NCBI GenBank assembly: GCA_025738555.1
Contig: JAOVFP010000012.1
Span: forward strand, 3,658,001-3,722,000
Source: Cyathus striatus
Lineage: Eukaryota; Basidiomycota; Agaricomycetes; Agaricales; Nidulariaceae
DNA length: 64,000 bases
Reading direction: 5' to 3'
Below the pieces are notes generated by a model that made no database searches, was not told the DNA's origin, and saw nothing but the letters and a program-made list of their open reading frames with translations. This document shows positions 48,117 through 59,415 of the stretch, one piece after another. Every line of letters starts with the position of its first letter. The first letter of the stretch is position 1. The translations under genes were made by a program, and so were the position numbers.

Positions 48117-49601
48117 TTAATATAAATCTTCAATAGTTAGCCTTATGAACTCTCCCCCTGGTTGGTGTTTCCATATGTCAGGAGAGCAACTAACTGATTC
48201 AAGGTCGGGACAGTATGTATGAAGTGTTGTGATGAAGGTTTGCATACCCTCTTTGCTGTCTGTGAACTGTATACTACTCCCATAAGGAGGGTGTATGGTT
48301 AGTTTCTGTAGCTTTGAAGCACTCTCAAGCAACTTTGTGTAGTAATCCTGATTGCAACTTGTTAGAAAAAAGGCAGTAATAAGGTAAGACAATGCACATA
48401 ATACAATAGCTCTGAATACTGATGGTTGATCTCCAGATTTTGGCATTTGTGTATGGCATTCATGTCCGGAATAGAGCATTGGCATGGTATGTCTGCTTTT
48501 ATATGTTCGTCGAGTGAGTAAGGAAGTACAATATTGATGCTGGCATTGGTGCTGAACCAGTGAGAATGTTGAAGAGGGGAGGTAATGTTTGCCATTGACT
48601 TGCAGAATTTGTGGGTATATGGGTTTGGAAAGCCATCTGTTAATCGAAGCTGAACCGCCTTCAGTTGGGATGAGATATTGGTCAGCTTGAAGTCCTCAGT
48701 GCATGTTATGTCGGTAACATTCTTCAGTATCCTGATGGACCCTTTACTAACCAACTGACTCTCATGCCGTGTACTGCATATCCATAATCATTGTAGCTGG
48801 GACAACAGAGATGTAGAGTGGGACCCAAACATGAATGGTTTGTCGCATGTAATCAGGAGCGTCCTAAGGTTTGACATAGACCTGCAAAGTAGGACTGGCT
48901 CAATATCCTTTCCACTACTCCTCCTGATACTCAAGAAATTTAGAGATGGCCCACTTAAAAGTATCAACAGCAAGTTGATCATGCTTTTGTTACTGAAGAT
49001 GTGGGTCAATATATGGAGGTTCTGAAGCCTAGCAGTGATATTATCTCTAATCCTTTTGTAAGAGATCTGCAGCAGACATGGCAATGGCGATACAGTTATG
49101 CTGGTGACTTGAGGAGCACCTGTGCTGTCGAACCCAACACATGTACAAGAAGGGGAGACTCACCAGGATGACAGCAATAGACCCAATAACGCACGGCTCT
49201 GCAAGGAAAGTATCGTTGTCCTTGTTTTTGCAATGATGAGTGATAGCGAGTTCCTGCACTCCTAAAGCCTTGCTCAGGAACGTACTAAGCCCTTCGTAGT
49301 ACTCCCTGATACAACCTAAGCTGATAAGTACTCTGTAGCGTCTAGAGCATGTCAATATATGTTCTAGGAGATGAATCACAGCCAGATGGACATCCCCTGT
49401 TAAGGCTATTACAGCCCATCCAATGCAATCAGTTTGTAGTACCTGTTGCATTCTAAGAAAGACCTCCGACACTGCATAGCACAGGTAACAATTGGCGTGG
49501 AGTAGCTGCAAGATGTCACCCTCATCAACCTGAGTAATTATCAGGTCTACTAGTTCCGCTGGAAGCTTTAGGATTGGGAAGGAGTCCTGCTGAGCCTTCA
49601 T
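48117..49601 (-). CDS. F-box/LRR-like protein gene in the transposon
   Basis: From MKAQQDSFPILKLPAELVDL (49601) the N-terminus resembles an F-box: LPAELVDLIITQVDEGDILQ and LLHANCYLCYAVSEVFL. Minus-strand frames at 48788-49084, 48362-48754 and 48117-48485 continue with leucine-rich segments (LNFLSIRRSSGKDIEPVLL, SNLRTLLITCDKPF, LESASKLQKLTIHPP), ending IRLTIEDLY at 48117. F-box proteins of Agaricomycetes often have this shape and would recruit targets to SCF ubiquitin ligases. Exon joins are plausible but not fully worked out, and I cannot exclude a decayed copy. It lies in opposite orientation to the transposase, convergent with its 3' end. Confidence 0.55.
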
Positions 49602-50579
49602 GCATTGGTTTTTAACAGTTGCCTATGTTCAATTTCAATTCTATTCAGTAATATTATTTCGTAAGTACCATTTAGTTAAACGTACCAGTTTATGCCACTT
49701 TCTAATTCCTTTGTATTCTGGCAAAGGATCATCAATTTCTTGGGAACCATGTTTGCATGTGGTGCTAGTTGCTCTGAGGCTCTTAGCAAAAGCCCATGTA
49801 AATACATGTGCAACCAATGTCAATTCCTACATATTAAACGCTTAGAACATAATTACAGTCAAGAAAATTGTTAATACTCACCAAGTTGCAGCCCAGAGAG
49901 AAGACATTTCTGAGATTGGCCATCACTATAAAGTTGATAGTGAAGTTAAACTGAAGATGATATATGTAATGATTATACTGACCTTAAATGAGTCTTGTTT
50001 TATAGAGCCTGAGTACCTGTTTTGAATGGGCATAAAGTCCACAATAACCTGAATCCTGTCAGTAATTTACAACAAGCTGAAATCTCCTACTCAGTCGATA
50101 TTTCTTCATGTATGTTCAATTTGGAGGTATGTTGGTCTGGTTATTCTTCATCAGATTTTGAAAATGATGCAGAAAATGGTGGCATTCGGAGACGGAATGG
50201 AATGCCTGTCAAATGCTCCACCTGCAATTGTGTTATACCTGATCGCACCAGTGTGCATAGTAGGATGGTAGCAATGGAACAAAAGTCTTTGTACAACAAG
50301 ATGTTAGGCAAGTTCCTTTCTTTTATCTGTATGATGCTTCCAACTCCACTAGACTAACAAAATTATGAATACTATGGTGCAGGTAAGCTTTTGCCAAGCA
50401 GGGAATGAGCAGGGATAAGAGGAAACTAGTTGGCAAAATAATAACACAGAGAATACATCAATGCCATACTCGTTTCTGACACCAGCTCTATTAGATCACC
50501 TTCCAACATGAAGCCAGCTACTCTTACTGCATGTACTTTGGTATCTTTGGGTTAACTATTGCTAATTGCATTTTTTCAG
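49602..50579. other. Transposon interior with an unrecognised plus-strand fragment
   Basis: An open stretch at 50022-50357 includes YSSSDFENDAENGGIRRRNG and a CSTCNCVIPD pair of cysteines. It may be the 5' exon region of a gene or the start of the WD40 copy 2 transcript; not resolved. Confidence 0.35.
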
Positions 50580-52079
50580 TTCAACTTAAAATATATGCTC
50601 AACCAACATTTGAGAGCGATCAATGACTTAAAGATAAACCAGGATGGCTCTAAACTTGCAAGCAGTAGTGAGTGGCAAGCCCTCCGAATTATTTATATGC
50701 ATGTTTAAAATATACTATTAGGTGATGATGAACTTATGGTAGTATGGGAGTTAATGACAGGCAAAAAATTTTGGGAAGCGTCTGTCATTGGTGAAGTTAC
50801 AACCATTTGCTGGGCACATTTCGCAGAAACAGGTTCCACAATACTATATTTCAGAACAGGTAGTGGTGTAATCTGAGGATATCAGGAAAGTAAAACTGGA
50901 GATGGTTATGAGCATGTGTTGGCGATATCTGTGCATGATAGCCCTTTGGAAGACCTGAAGTTTGATCTGTTTCATAGTCACCTCACTTCACTTGGGGCAG
51001 GCTCTCTCAAAGTGTGGAACTTGGTTTTCCCAGGTATGTTATTTGTCCTCTAGGTTTCATATTGTGCTCACTGAATCTCTTAGGTCAAGCTTCTCTGTAC
51101 ATAGAGTCTACCCCTTGCCCCCACATGGCTAGGAGTGTCATGTTTATGCAGAATGGAGCGGAATTAATTCTCTGCTATTTGGAATCTCATGAGATGTAAG
51201 CCCCACCATCATGCTTTTATCCTTGAAGTTTTTACATGTGGTTGTAGCTTTTTCTATCAGCTGAGTCCTTGGAAAATGCAATGGTTTCATGAGATCCATA
51301 CCAGAATGTCAGTCTCTCTCTTGCCTTATAGTTAACTGCTCCACCTGATATGTTGTTACAGTGGACATGATATCATTGGTGCAGATAATCATACTCTACT
51401 AGTCTCTAATCTTCAAGATGGCATTGACATATATGCCATTCTGCCTGTACAGCCACTTAGGTCATTAAAGAATGCTATCTGCTCATATGTGTCCCTTGTC
51501 ATCTCATCTGCCCTGGAAGGTGAACTGGTAGTTGTTGGTAGTGATGATGGTTCAGTACATGTATATGATCAATGCTTGGGAACCTTGGTTGCACTATTGC
51601 TCCATGGCTATGGTAAGTAATTAATGTTATACACATGAGAACAAAGAAATATAAATACTTTGCTAGTTGAAATGCTAGTACAAATAACTGAGGTTTGCAA
51701 AGTTTCTAAATACTAGTGATGTTAATGCTAACTATATAATAGGTATTCAGTTCTGAAAAGCAGTGTGTTATTGTGACTGGAACATCGGATAACAGCAATA
51801 TCAAAATTAAGGTATGGACTTCAAGTACCAGCACTGACTTGAGTACAGACACATTGGGCACTAGCACAGTTTGTTCTCCTGAACCAATGCTAGATTTCAA
51901 AAAAAACTCCGCTGAAAATGCTTCCAATCAGTTATGGCCTTGGTGGTATCCTGATCATTTGTATGCTTTGTCTTTATGTTTCGGGGTATGTAGATGTAGT
52001 AGTATTTTTTACAATTATCATAGTTGGGTTTATGTCATTATTCTTTTTAACTTCCTTCCTTAGTTACAGCGCTGTATAG
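50580..52079 (+). pseudogene. WD40-repeat protein with C-terminal membrane helix (copy 2)
   Basis: Blades are visible in order: INDLKINQDGSKLASS, GDDELMVVWELMTGKKFW, TTICWAHFAETGSTIL, LTSLGAGSLKVWNLVF, ARSVMFMQNGAELILCYLES, SPWKMQWFHEIHTR, NHTLLVSNLQDGIDIYA, GELVVVGSDDGSVHVYD, VTGTSDNSNIKIKVW. A hydrophobic helix (FFTIIIVGFMSLFFLTSFL) precedes the stop at 52079. It is homologous blade by blade to the minus-strand gene at 31838-33494. A TGA at 50874-50876 lies in frame between two blades and may be an intron remnant or a true break, so I call it a pseudogene with caution. The N-terminal blade seems missing or lies upstream. Confidence 0.6.
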
Positions 52080-52271
52080 TGTATTAGTGCGCTAACATAT
52101 GTATTGTTTCCTTCTTGACTGATTAGTGCTTGCTGATTCCGATATCTATTGTCTTGCCATGCTACATCAACACCTTTCAGTAGAGATATTGTTTTTGTAT
52201 GAGTTGTATGTATGTGTTTCCTTCCCTGTAACTAACTTTTTATTGTTTCATAGGTATAAGTATATGATGTA

Positions 52272-52940
52272 TTGGCATGGAGAAGACTCAAAATGCCTCC
52301 ATCCAGAAACTATCATGTTTTGCATCGTTTCTCTCCATTGACACTTCATATGCAGTTCTCACCAGAATGTTTGCTTACCCCACTGCCGTGCTCCCTCAGG
52401 ACTTGCTACCCACTAGATGAGGATGGTGAATCTGAGACCAGCTCCGTGGTGGTACTGATTCCAAAACCAAAAGGTGAAGCAGGAGAAACATACAAACTAG
52501 TCAACCATGTACAGTGTAGCCCAGAGCAACTTAGTGATATGGAGGTAATACATCGCTTTTAAATCTTTTAAATTGCAAATTCTTACTTAGTGGGCACGGT
52601 TTTCAGACCCACATCTTGGTAATTGAGAAGGAGGTGTTGGACTTCAGTCGCACATACGCGACTCAGGAACAAAGCAAGCTCACTACTGTTTGCGAGAAAG
52701 TATGTATTTAATGTTCGTCACATTAACTGTATCTAGTTTATTGACATATTTTAAAGGCCGCTAACCAGTATCCCAATCTGCTCAAATATGATAATAACTG
52801 GATTACACTCGATATCATCAAGATTATACTGCGGAATCACAGGAAAGGTTGCCGAAAGTCAACTACAACTACAAAGGAAGTTGGCACTGGCTTGAAGAAA
52901 GCTAGGGCTGTTTGTTTTGCAGGATCTCGAGTGGGATAAT
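52272..52940 (+). CDS. Unrecognised small transposon gene
   Basis: Exons at about 52272-52542, 52607-52698 and 52756-52940 join in frame: PLDEDGESETSSVVVLIPKP, LVNHVQCSPEQLSDME, then THILVIEKEVLDFSRTYA, then NQYPNLLKYDNNWITLDIIK, ILRNHRKGCRKST, ending SRVG. The segment YPNLLKY..W...DIIK..L recalls short Agaricomycete ORFs that I have no name for. The true start is uncertain. No function can be assigned. Confidence 0.4.
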
Positions 52941-53150
52941 TAGCAAGGAGTAGTGTTGGAATACCAGAGACATCTATATTCAAATGTCTCAATGATCCCT
53001 GCTTGCACCACTATATGTTTCACGTATATTCTCCATTTTATTTTATGCCACTATGCTATCCCTTTTATGTACTATATATTTTGTATTTAAATCTGTACAC
53101 TACGTCGTTTACTGCATGTTATTACCCCCACAATATACGCTGTCACACGA

Positions 53151-53741
53151 TTTTATTAGAGCCTTTGACAAGTAGGGTAGGAATGGAGCGGGAAACCAGG
53201 CGGGAATGGAGTGGGTAGTGAGTGGTAGTGAGTGGTCATGAGTGGTCCGGTGAGTGGATGTGAGTGGCCCGTGAGTGGCCCTGTGAGTGGGTAATCAATA
53301 TTTCTAATTGTCATATTTACAATCTGTACATGAATCGGGGTGAGCAACATATTTTTGTTTACATTCTAAATCGGAATGAGGATATGATAAAAGATCCAAT
53401 TTGGGATCTGTTTCAAGGGCAAATTCAGAATATGTGATAAGATAGGGACACGAGACACACTTAGAATCAGTATTTGGATAGAATCTAGGGGCAAATGTGT
53501 GCCCCGATTCAGGATTTGTTCATACATCGGTATGGTAACCAATTTTTGTATGATATTCTACATATGTCTTATTGTTATATTCTCAATAATGCTCATGGAT
53601 TTGATACGCGCCCGATTCATAATCATTTTCTAAATATGAACATGAATCGGTCAAATGACATATTTTTGTACATATTCTAATTGTTAACTACATCGGGTTG
53701 TACCATATTTACCCTGATCCGATTTGGTCCTGTCTGAGGTG
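53151..53741 (-). repeat. Right inverted terminal repeat of the CACTA element
   Basis: About 591 bp, reverse complement of 23729-24315 with scattered differences. Outermost 10 bp identical in inverse. Confidence 0.9.
53217..53290 (-). repeat. Subterminal GTGAGTGG motif cluster, right
   Basis: Seven copies of (A/G)TGAGTGG spaced 10-12 bp, the mirror of the left CACTCAC cluster. Confidence 0.65.
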
Positions 53742-54040
53742 TAATCAAGATATACGTCAACCCGTACTGGGACTACGTAGAAAATTGGAATGAGTCCCAG
53801 AAGTATAAGATGTCTATTTCACTCACCCCTCCAAGAGTGGTGAATATAAAAATCGGATTGTTAGTGATAGTCATCGCCGGATTTCCTGGTAGTACTGTAA
53901 TAAAGAATAAAAGAGCCTGGTGTTCCTGCAGTATTACATGTAGGGTGAGGAATAGGCGGAAGAATTAAATTTTAATTAGCTCTCAGCAATGTACATAGAT
54001 GAAGATTCACATCTATACGAACCTGCCAGCCTTAACTAGT
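53742..54040 (-). pseudogene. Truncated secreted-protein copy, part 2 (right of transposon)
   Basis: The first three bases (TAA) are the right target duplication. The minus strand matches nucleotide by nucleotide the exon of the full gene around 54990-55200 (LILPPIPHPTCNTAG against LIPPPIAHPVCNTAG) and the following intron. Similarity ends near 54040, so only the 3' end of the gene was duplicated. Confidence 0.8.
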
Positions 54041-54623
54041 CATGACTCACGGTGCCTCGCGCCCACTTGGCGCCCACCGTCGTCCGTCCACACGTCCTCG
54101 CCGACGAAAATGATTGCTATGAAAATATGGGCATGGACGGTTTCGTGCGCTCTTGGATGCTCTTGGACGATTTTGGCAGAATAAATAAAGGAACAAATAG
54201 TACAGTGTAGTACTGTACTTACTACTAGTGTCGGTCGGTAGTATTCTTCATTGTCGTCTCGCGACGATCATCTGGTGTATTACCGTGCTATTGGCAGTGA
54301 GTCTAAAGTTGGTTTCAATCTTCTCATTGGTCATGCGTTGATCTACAGTGAATATTAGAATATCTTATAAGCAGTTGAATTACATATTTAGCAATCGTCG
54401 AAGCGGATCCCTGTAGTTCATGCAAAAGTAGAGTAATTGGAATGTCGCCATTGTGATGTGCATCTTTAAATATGAATTAAAAAATTCCTGTTACCCATAT
54501 ATATATATTTAGTCTGAGTCGTCCTCGACAGTAAGTAACTGAACAGACTTGCATATATGAATATTTCATTCATTAAATAATAAAAACAAATAATAGCTAT
54601 ACGACCTAGTATGGAGAGAGCAA
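54041..54623. other. Spacer between truncated copy and full gene
   Basis: No gene recognised; a short frame at 53999-54184 (+) has no support. Confidence 0.5.
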
Positions 54624-57600
54624 CTAGAAACCTTGGAAACGTAAGTTGGGTATTGTTGTAGTTGCACCAACAACACCATCTACTTGGTTCACGAGGGTTA
54701 TACATGTATCCACCGCAGTGCGGGACGAGCCACAATCGATAGTAAATGTACCCTTTCCATCATTGAAATTGTTGTAGAAACATTGCTGTGCAGTGCCATC
54801 TGGTTCGACGTACTGAAGGTTGGAAAGCGTGCGACCAACTCCACCTAAACAGTTGAGATTGAACTTCGCAGTTGGTAAGTTCCCCGCTCCAATTGCGCCT
54901 AAGCCTATGAAGCGGATTCCCGTACAGGTAGGGCCGTAAAAGTCAGCCAGATGATAATCGAGATATACATTTCCGGTAGGGGCATGCGTTAATCCGTATT
55001 GAGACTACGTAAAATATTAGAATAGGTTACGGAACAGGGCATTTCTTGGACTCACCCCTCCAAGAGCGGTGATTATGAAGTTAGGATTATTAGATAGAGT
55101 CACTGGATTTCTAGTAGTCGCATCATAATAAAGGATTAAGGAGCCAGGGGCTCCAGCAGTATTACACACAGGGTGTGCAATAGGGGGAGGAATTAAGTTC
55201 TGTTTCATTGTCAGCAATTTACTTCGATGAATGTGTACAGGTCACACCAACCTGCCAGTTAAGTTGATTCCCTACGGCGGCACCTACTCGATTTGCAATC
55301 TATTCGGTGTAGAACTTTTGTTATTACCAGCATTAAATGTAATATTATAGAATACTAACGGTAGCATCATGATAAACTGCAAAACATTGAGGCACGGATG
55401 GTGGTACTTGTGGTGGAGGCTGGGCAGCTGCCGCTGTGGTAACAAGGTTACCTAGTTTAGTTCTGTAGTTGTTAAGCATATTCGTTCCCCGGGATCTATT
55501 AACGGCGCATAGAAGTTAAACTTGAAGGTATTGGAATAAAATATTAAATCCACAAGCGAAATGCGTGTTGGATAGGTAGAAAATGTCGCAGCCATAAAAT
55601 TGTAAAGTCGAGTATCCAGCGGAGGGAATATTGGGGTAGAGGGAGTTATCTGGGCCAGGATATTCATAACACGTTGTCCAGCTGCTTGAAATTGGTTTTA
55701 ATTTTGTTGATAATCTGACAGTCCTAACGTTAGGAAACGAAGTGCAAAATTAAATTGAAAGAACGAACATGTTCCAAGTGCACCAAAGCTCTGATAAGAG
55801 TTTCGACTTGCAAAGCATTGACAGCATCGACCGAATTTGGATCTAATGAATTAATACTATTGAAGATATTATTTAAAGGAGGGTCATTTGCATTAGGCTT
55901 GTCGTTATTAGCAACATAAGATTTAGCTGAATCAATATTGAGTTAACAGGATAATATACTATAAAGTCAACTAATTGGTACCTCGATTGAGCTCCTTTGC
56001 CACCCTGACAAGATTTGCTTGCTGCGAAAGCGTCTATTGTTAGTATCCAATATTATACAACACCACTGTGTATCTCCCACCTGGTCAATTGCTTGAATCA
56101 ACGCATCTGCAACGTTTTGCCCGTTTGGTAATGCACTATTCCATATCGGATTTAACCTGATAAAAACAAGATAGGGATTGTTATACGATCAGGTATAACA
56201 TCTTTGAGATGCACAGTTAAAAGCTCCTACAAATTGCAATCAGCAACCGTAAACTGGGTTGTGAAATAATCCTTTATATATCTGAATCTTTAAATAGCGG
56301 AAGTAAGAAAATTGTTCATGAGCCCAAAGGAAACGCGTACTCGAACAGGTGTTCCGCTTAACCAACGAATTAGCAATCCGAGCATAATACTTTGATACAA
56401 TGCAACTGACCAACTTTCCCATCAAATGAGACGTGTACAGCGTTAGGAGTGCGATATAGTGTCGTTGATGCCGAAGTAAAAGGCGGTGCCACGTTGGGTG
56501 GGTTGACTGTATACCAGTCAGCCATGCCTAATGTGCCACCGTTGCGGGAGAAGTCTTGATTACAAGGACCCAATACAATTTCCATTAAATATTAATGTTA
56601 CTATGATCATGGTGGTTAGTCGAGAAGGATGGGTGCGCACTTCTTACGGCTCGCTTGAACAATCGACTGTGAGTACTATTCGTCGATCTTCTATGATTTC
56701 CGTAGTCAATTGTCCTTCGAACGAAAGTGCCGTCGTCGTCGTCGTCCATCCCAGATTCGCCATCGTAGGGAAGGGTGTGTGGTGGAAGCGCACGGAAGAT
56801 GCATGTACTTGGCTCGTCTGGATCATCCGGATCATCCGGGTCATCGGGATCGTCACCGCCTCCTGGAAGGAGAATAGGAGGGGGAGTCCAGCTTCCGGTG
56901 TCTGGCCAGTCACTTGGGGGTTGAGGAACTGGAATTGCTGCACCTATGACCGTAACAGAAGATGGCAGCGTCCCAATAATGGTAAATCCAAGTAGTCCGA
57001 GCACTAGTAGCCAAGAGTTGTCGTTGTCATCGTCATCATCATCATCCGGAGGACCATGGACAGTCACTGGGGAGCTTGAAGAAGTTGGGGCAGTAACTAC
57101 ACTTGTCCATGTTCTCGCTACAAACGTCACGGATGAGCTTGTGGTAGGAATTAAAGGATCGGAATCTGTGAAAAGAACAAGTCATGAACGATTGTCAAGG
57201 ATTCAACGCGTAGTATATTCTTACTGAAAGTGGGAGCCACGGCTCCGGGCTGCTGAACGTCGGTAGGAACAGCTCCTCCTACTGGTGTCCCACCCGGTGC
57301 TAAGGTTATAGTAACATCTACGACCGTTACTGTAACAGTCACCGTTGGTATCGGGATGACAACAGTCATGCTCGATTTGACAAAAGTTTCCGATACCGCT
57401 CCTGAAGATGGCACAGAATTTGGATCTGAAAACAGAAGAATGGTTAATGAAAAACTGAGTAACCATTATTTTGTAACTTACTCCAGGGTACAGGAGTGTA
57501 GGCTGCTAAAGTATTTGAAATAGTTGTCTGCAGTGATGTTAGGTCTGATGCCTCAACGAATTAAGGAATGTGCATACGGTAATCGCCGGAGGGTATGTTG

Positions 57601-58803
57601 AATAGTGGCAGAAGTCGTCCAAACTATAAAAAGGTCAGGATGATCAGGATTGAAGCAAGAGGAGCGGATTACTTTTTATATGGAACAGTACTTCCGGTGG
57701 CAGCCCAAGTAGCGAGGGCGGAGAAAAACGCAATAACAACACTCGCAGAGCTATATTATTATTAGTCTATACGCATAAAATATTATAAAACGAATACTTA
57801 CGTGGGGAAATTAGCGCTATTGATTTGCGTTAGAGTTCCATAATACCAATCGATGTAGTTTTGTTGAGTTAAAGGACTAGAAACGTACACGAACGTTTAG
57901 CTGAGCGTCACTGTGAATGGAGAAGGAACATAGGACGAACCAGCCTCCTGGTGCAGTGGCACAACTACCAACGGCACTAGAGTAGATCTAAATGATGTGG
58001 AAGTGAATAGTCAATCAATTTAGAGATAATTTACGGCTTACATTGTAGTCCATTGCTGCCTGATTGGCATTCGCAATGTCATTAAATCCTGTTTGACATC
58101 TGGCGCTGGCAATAAAATCGCCAACCTAGAAATTTGTTAGTGAATCTGCGGTTGTAACATTCATGATATTAATGACGTACGCCATAGCAAGTCGCTGCCA
58201 CAGTACACGAGCGGATACCCCACAGACTGAATCGATTCTGAACAGATATTAGAAGGGCATACACGATGGAAGTGGTGAAATGCGACTCACGTCAGCATTA
58301 ACTGAGTCTATGCAGTTCGCTGCGAGGTTTAAGCATGAGAGCCCTACAGTCTTGAGACATGCTGCGATGGCGGCACGTCGTCCAGGTGCAGCAGAGGGTA
58401 CAGCGCTAGTTCTTGATGTAAGGATCGCTGAGCTCACTTCGGTTCTCGAAGATGGTGATATAGAGGAAGATGTAAGGAGAGATATAGAACTCGATGATTC
58501 TGATAACGAAGGTGCCTGTAAGGAGTTGGAGAAGACCACTGAGGAAGCAGTGACCGAACTTGAAGAAACATTTGAAGAAAATACAGAGGCTGATGAAGAC
58601 GAAGTTACAGCGGCAGAGGAAGTGTCTGACGACGTAGAAGTTGGACCAACGACATCAGGGTGTGATGGAGGGGTAGCGAGAGCTGTAAATATTGGAGCGC
58701 CTTTAAATTGGGGTACTTGAGAGCCTGAAAAGAGGCGTTGACCAAAAGTTGCACCCGCAAGACCCAGAAGGACACCCAACAGGTGTGCGGAGAACACAAC
58801 CAT
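54624..58803 (-). CDS. Large secreted, Ser-rich, single-pass-type protein, many exons
   Basis: Exon 1 (from 58803) gives a signal peptide (MVVFSAHLLGVLLGLAGATFG) and a long Ser/Thr-rich stretch, then AACLKTVGLSCLNLAANCID. Short-intron exons follow: SLWGIRSCTVAATC, VGDFIASARCQTGFND, NYIDWYYGTLTQINSANF, FFSALATWAATGSTVPY, STYPPAITTTISNTLAAYTP, a Thr/Val-rich segment, a poly-Asp segment (PPDDDDDDDNDN) with a likely membrane helix (SWLLVLGLLGFTIIG), a second Asp/Pro repeat, ADWYTVNPPNVAPP, QANLVRVAKELNRAK, RISLVDLIFYSNTF, HPVCNTAGAPGSLILYY, TAKFNLNCLGGVGRTLSNLQ, and VNQVDGVVGATTTIP, ending at 54624. Exon borders checked by eye stay in frame. It has the look of fungal surface proteins of unknown function. 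Its 3' end is duplicated next door, where the transposon inserted. Confidence 0.65.
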
Positions 58804-58948
58804 TGCAGGACGTTGTAAGAATCACATCCATCTCCGCAACTCGCCTTTAAAGCAGGAGGAATACTCATAAGCGCTTGTCACTTTCGGATATGTGAGAACC
58901 ATACTGAGAGGCACCTACAGTCTTGAATCATAGAACGAGGCAAGATAT

Positions 58949-58977
58949 TGTAGAGCAGGCGATTCGCCTGCACTACA
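58949..58977 (-). repeat. Solitary copy of the 29-bp LTR-tip palindrome
   Basis: A near-perfect inverted repeat TGTAG...GCAGGCG/CGCCTGC...CTACA. It matches the outer 29 bp of the nested LTRs (43459-43487, 46935-46963), read in the opposite orientation, with one central difference. Beyond a few more A residues the similarity ends, so this is either a relic of a related LTR or an independent short palindrome. Confidence 0.75.
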
Positions 58978-59415
58978 AAATTCAGTATTCTTCAAGTTTT
59001 GGTATTGAGATTACATAATATTGGACCCGTGAACGAGCTCTCATTTGCCGCAATACATGTTGAACGGTGGTACATGTGCAAGTTCAAAAAGTTGAAAGTA
59101 GCTAAAGTTGAAAATTTGAACGTCGTTGCCAAACACAAGCAATGTAAGGTCTCGACCTTGCAGAGCTCTGACGTCAGCAATCAACGTAGTCACGTGATAC
59201 GAACATCGTCGCATGGACATGCGGCAACGACTTTACTTCCATACGCTCCCTCCTCACTCATTGGCTCCCTCTCTCTAACGCTTCCGCTTTGACCTACGGT
59301 ACCATTGACCTTGTCGGTACCGCCTCCTCAAGACTCATCAAAGCACGACTCTCTTTCCCCTCTCTATTTACTTTCTCCATTTCTGTTACTCATCTTACTT
59401 ACTTCCCCTTGAGTC
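58978..59415. other. Intergenic stretch left of the large palindrome
   Basis: Ends in pyrimidine-rich DNA (59330-59415) of promoter type. An open frame at 58999-59292 (+) has no recognisable domain. Confidence 0.5.

Larger units (their letters stand above)
23729..53741 (+). mobile_element. 30-kb CACTA/EnSpm-superfamily DNA transposon with cargo-like genes
   Basis: The termini CACCTCAGAC and GTCTGAGGTG are exact inverses, start with the CAC typical of the superfamily, and are flanked by a 3-bp TAA duplication, also typical. Inverted repeats of about 590 bp extend inward with strong similarity. The internal transposase is of the Tnp2 type known from plant En/Spm and common in Agaricomycetes. 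At 30,013 bp (about 26 kb without the nested LTR element) it is much longer than a minimal autonomous element because it also contains Spt5-like, WD40, F-box-like and unrecognised genes. Most of its genes carry TGA/TAG stops, so this copy is inactive. Strand is given by the transposase. Confidence 0.9.

Noticed and set aside
23729..53741. Interpretation as a Starship-type giant element
   Set aside because: No DUF3435 tyrosine recombinase at an end; instead long inverted repeats, TAA duplication and a Tnp2 transposase indicate CACTA.
58280..58720. Acidic plus-strand ORF of 146 codons
   Set aside because: It is the antisense of the Ser-rich first exon of the gene at 54624-58803, which has a signal peptide and consistent splicing.
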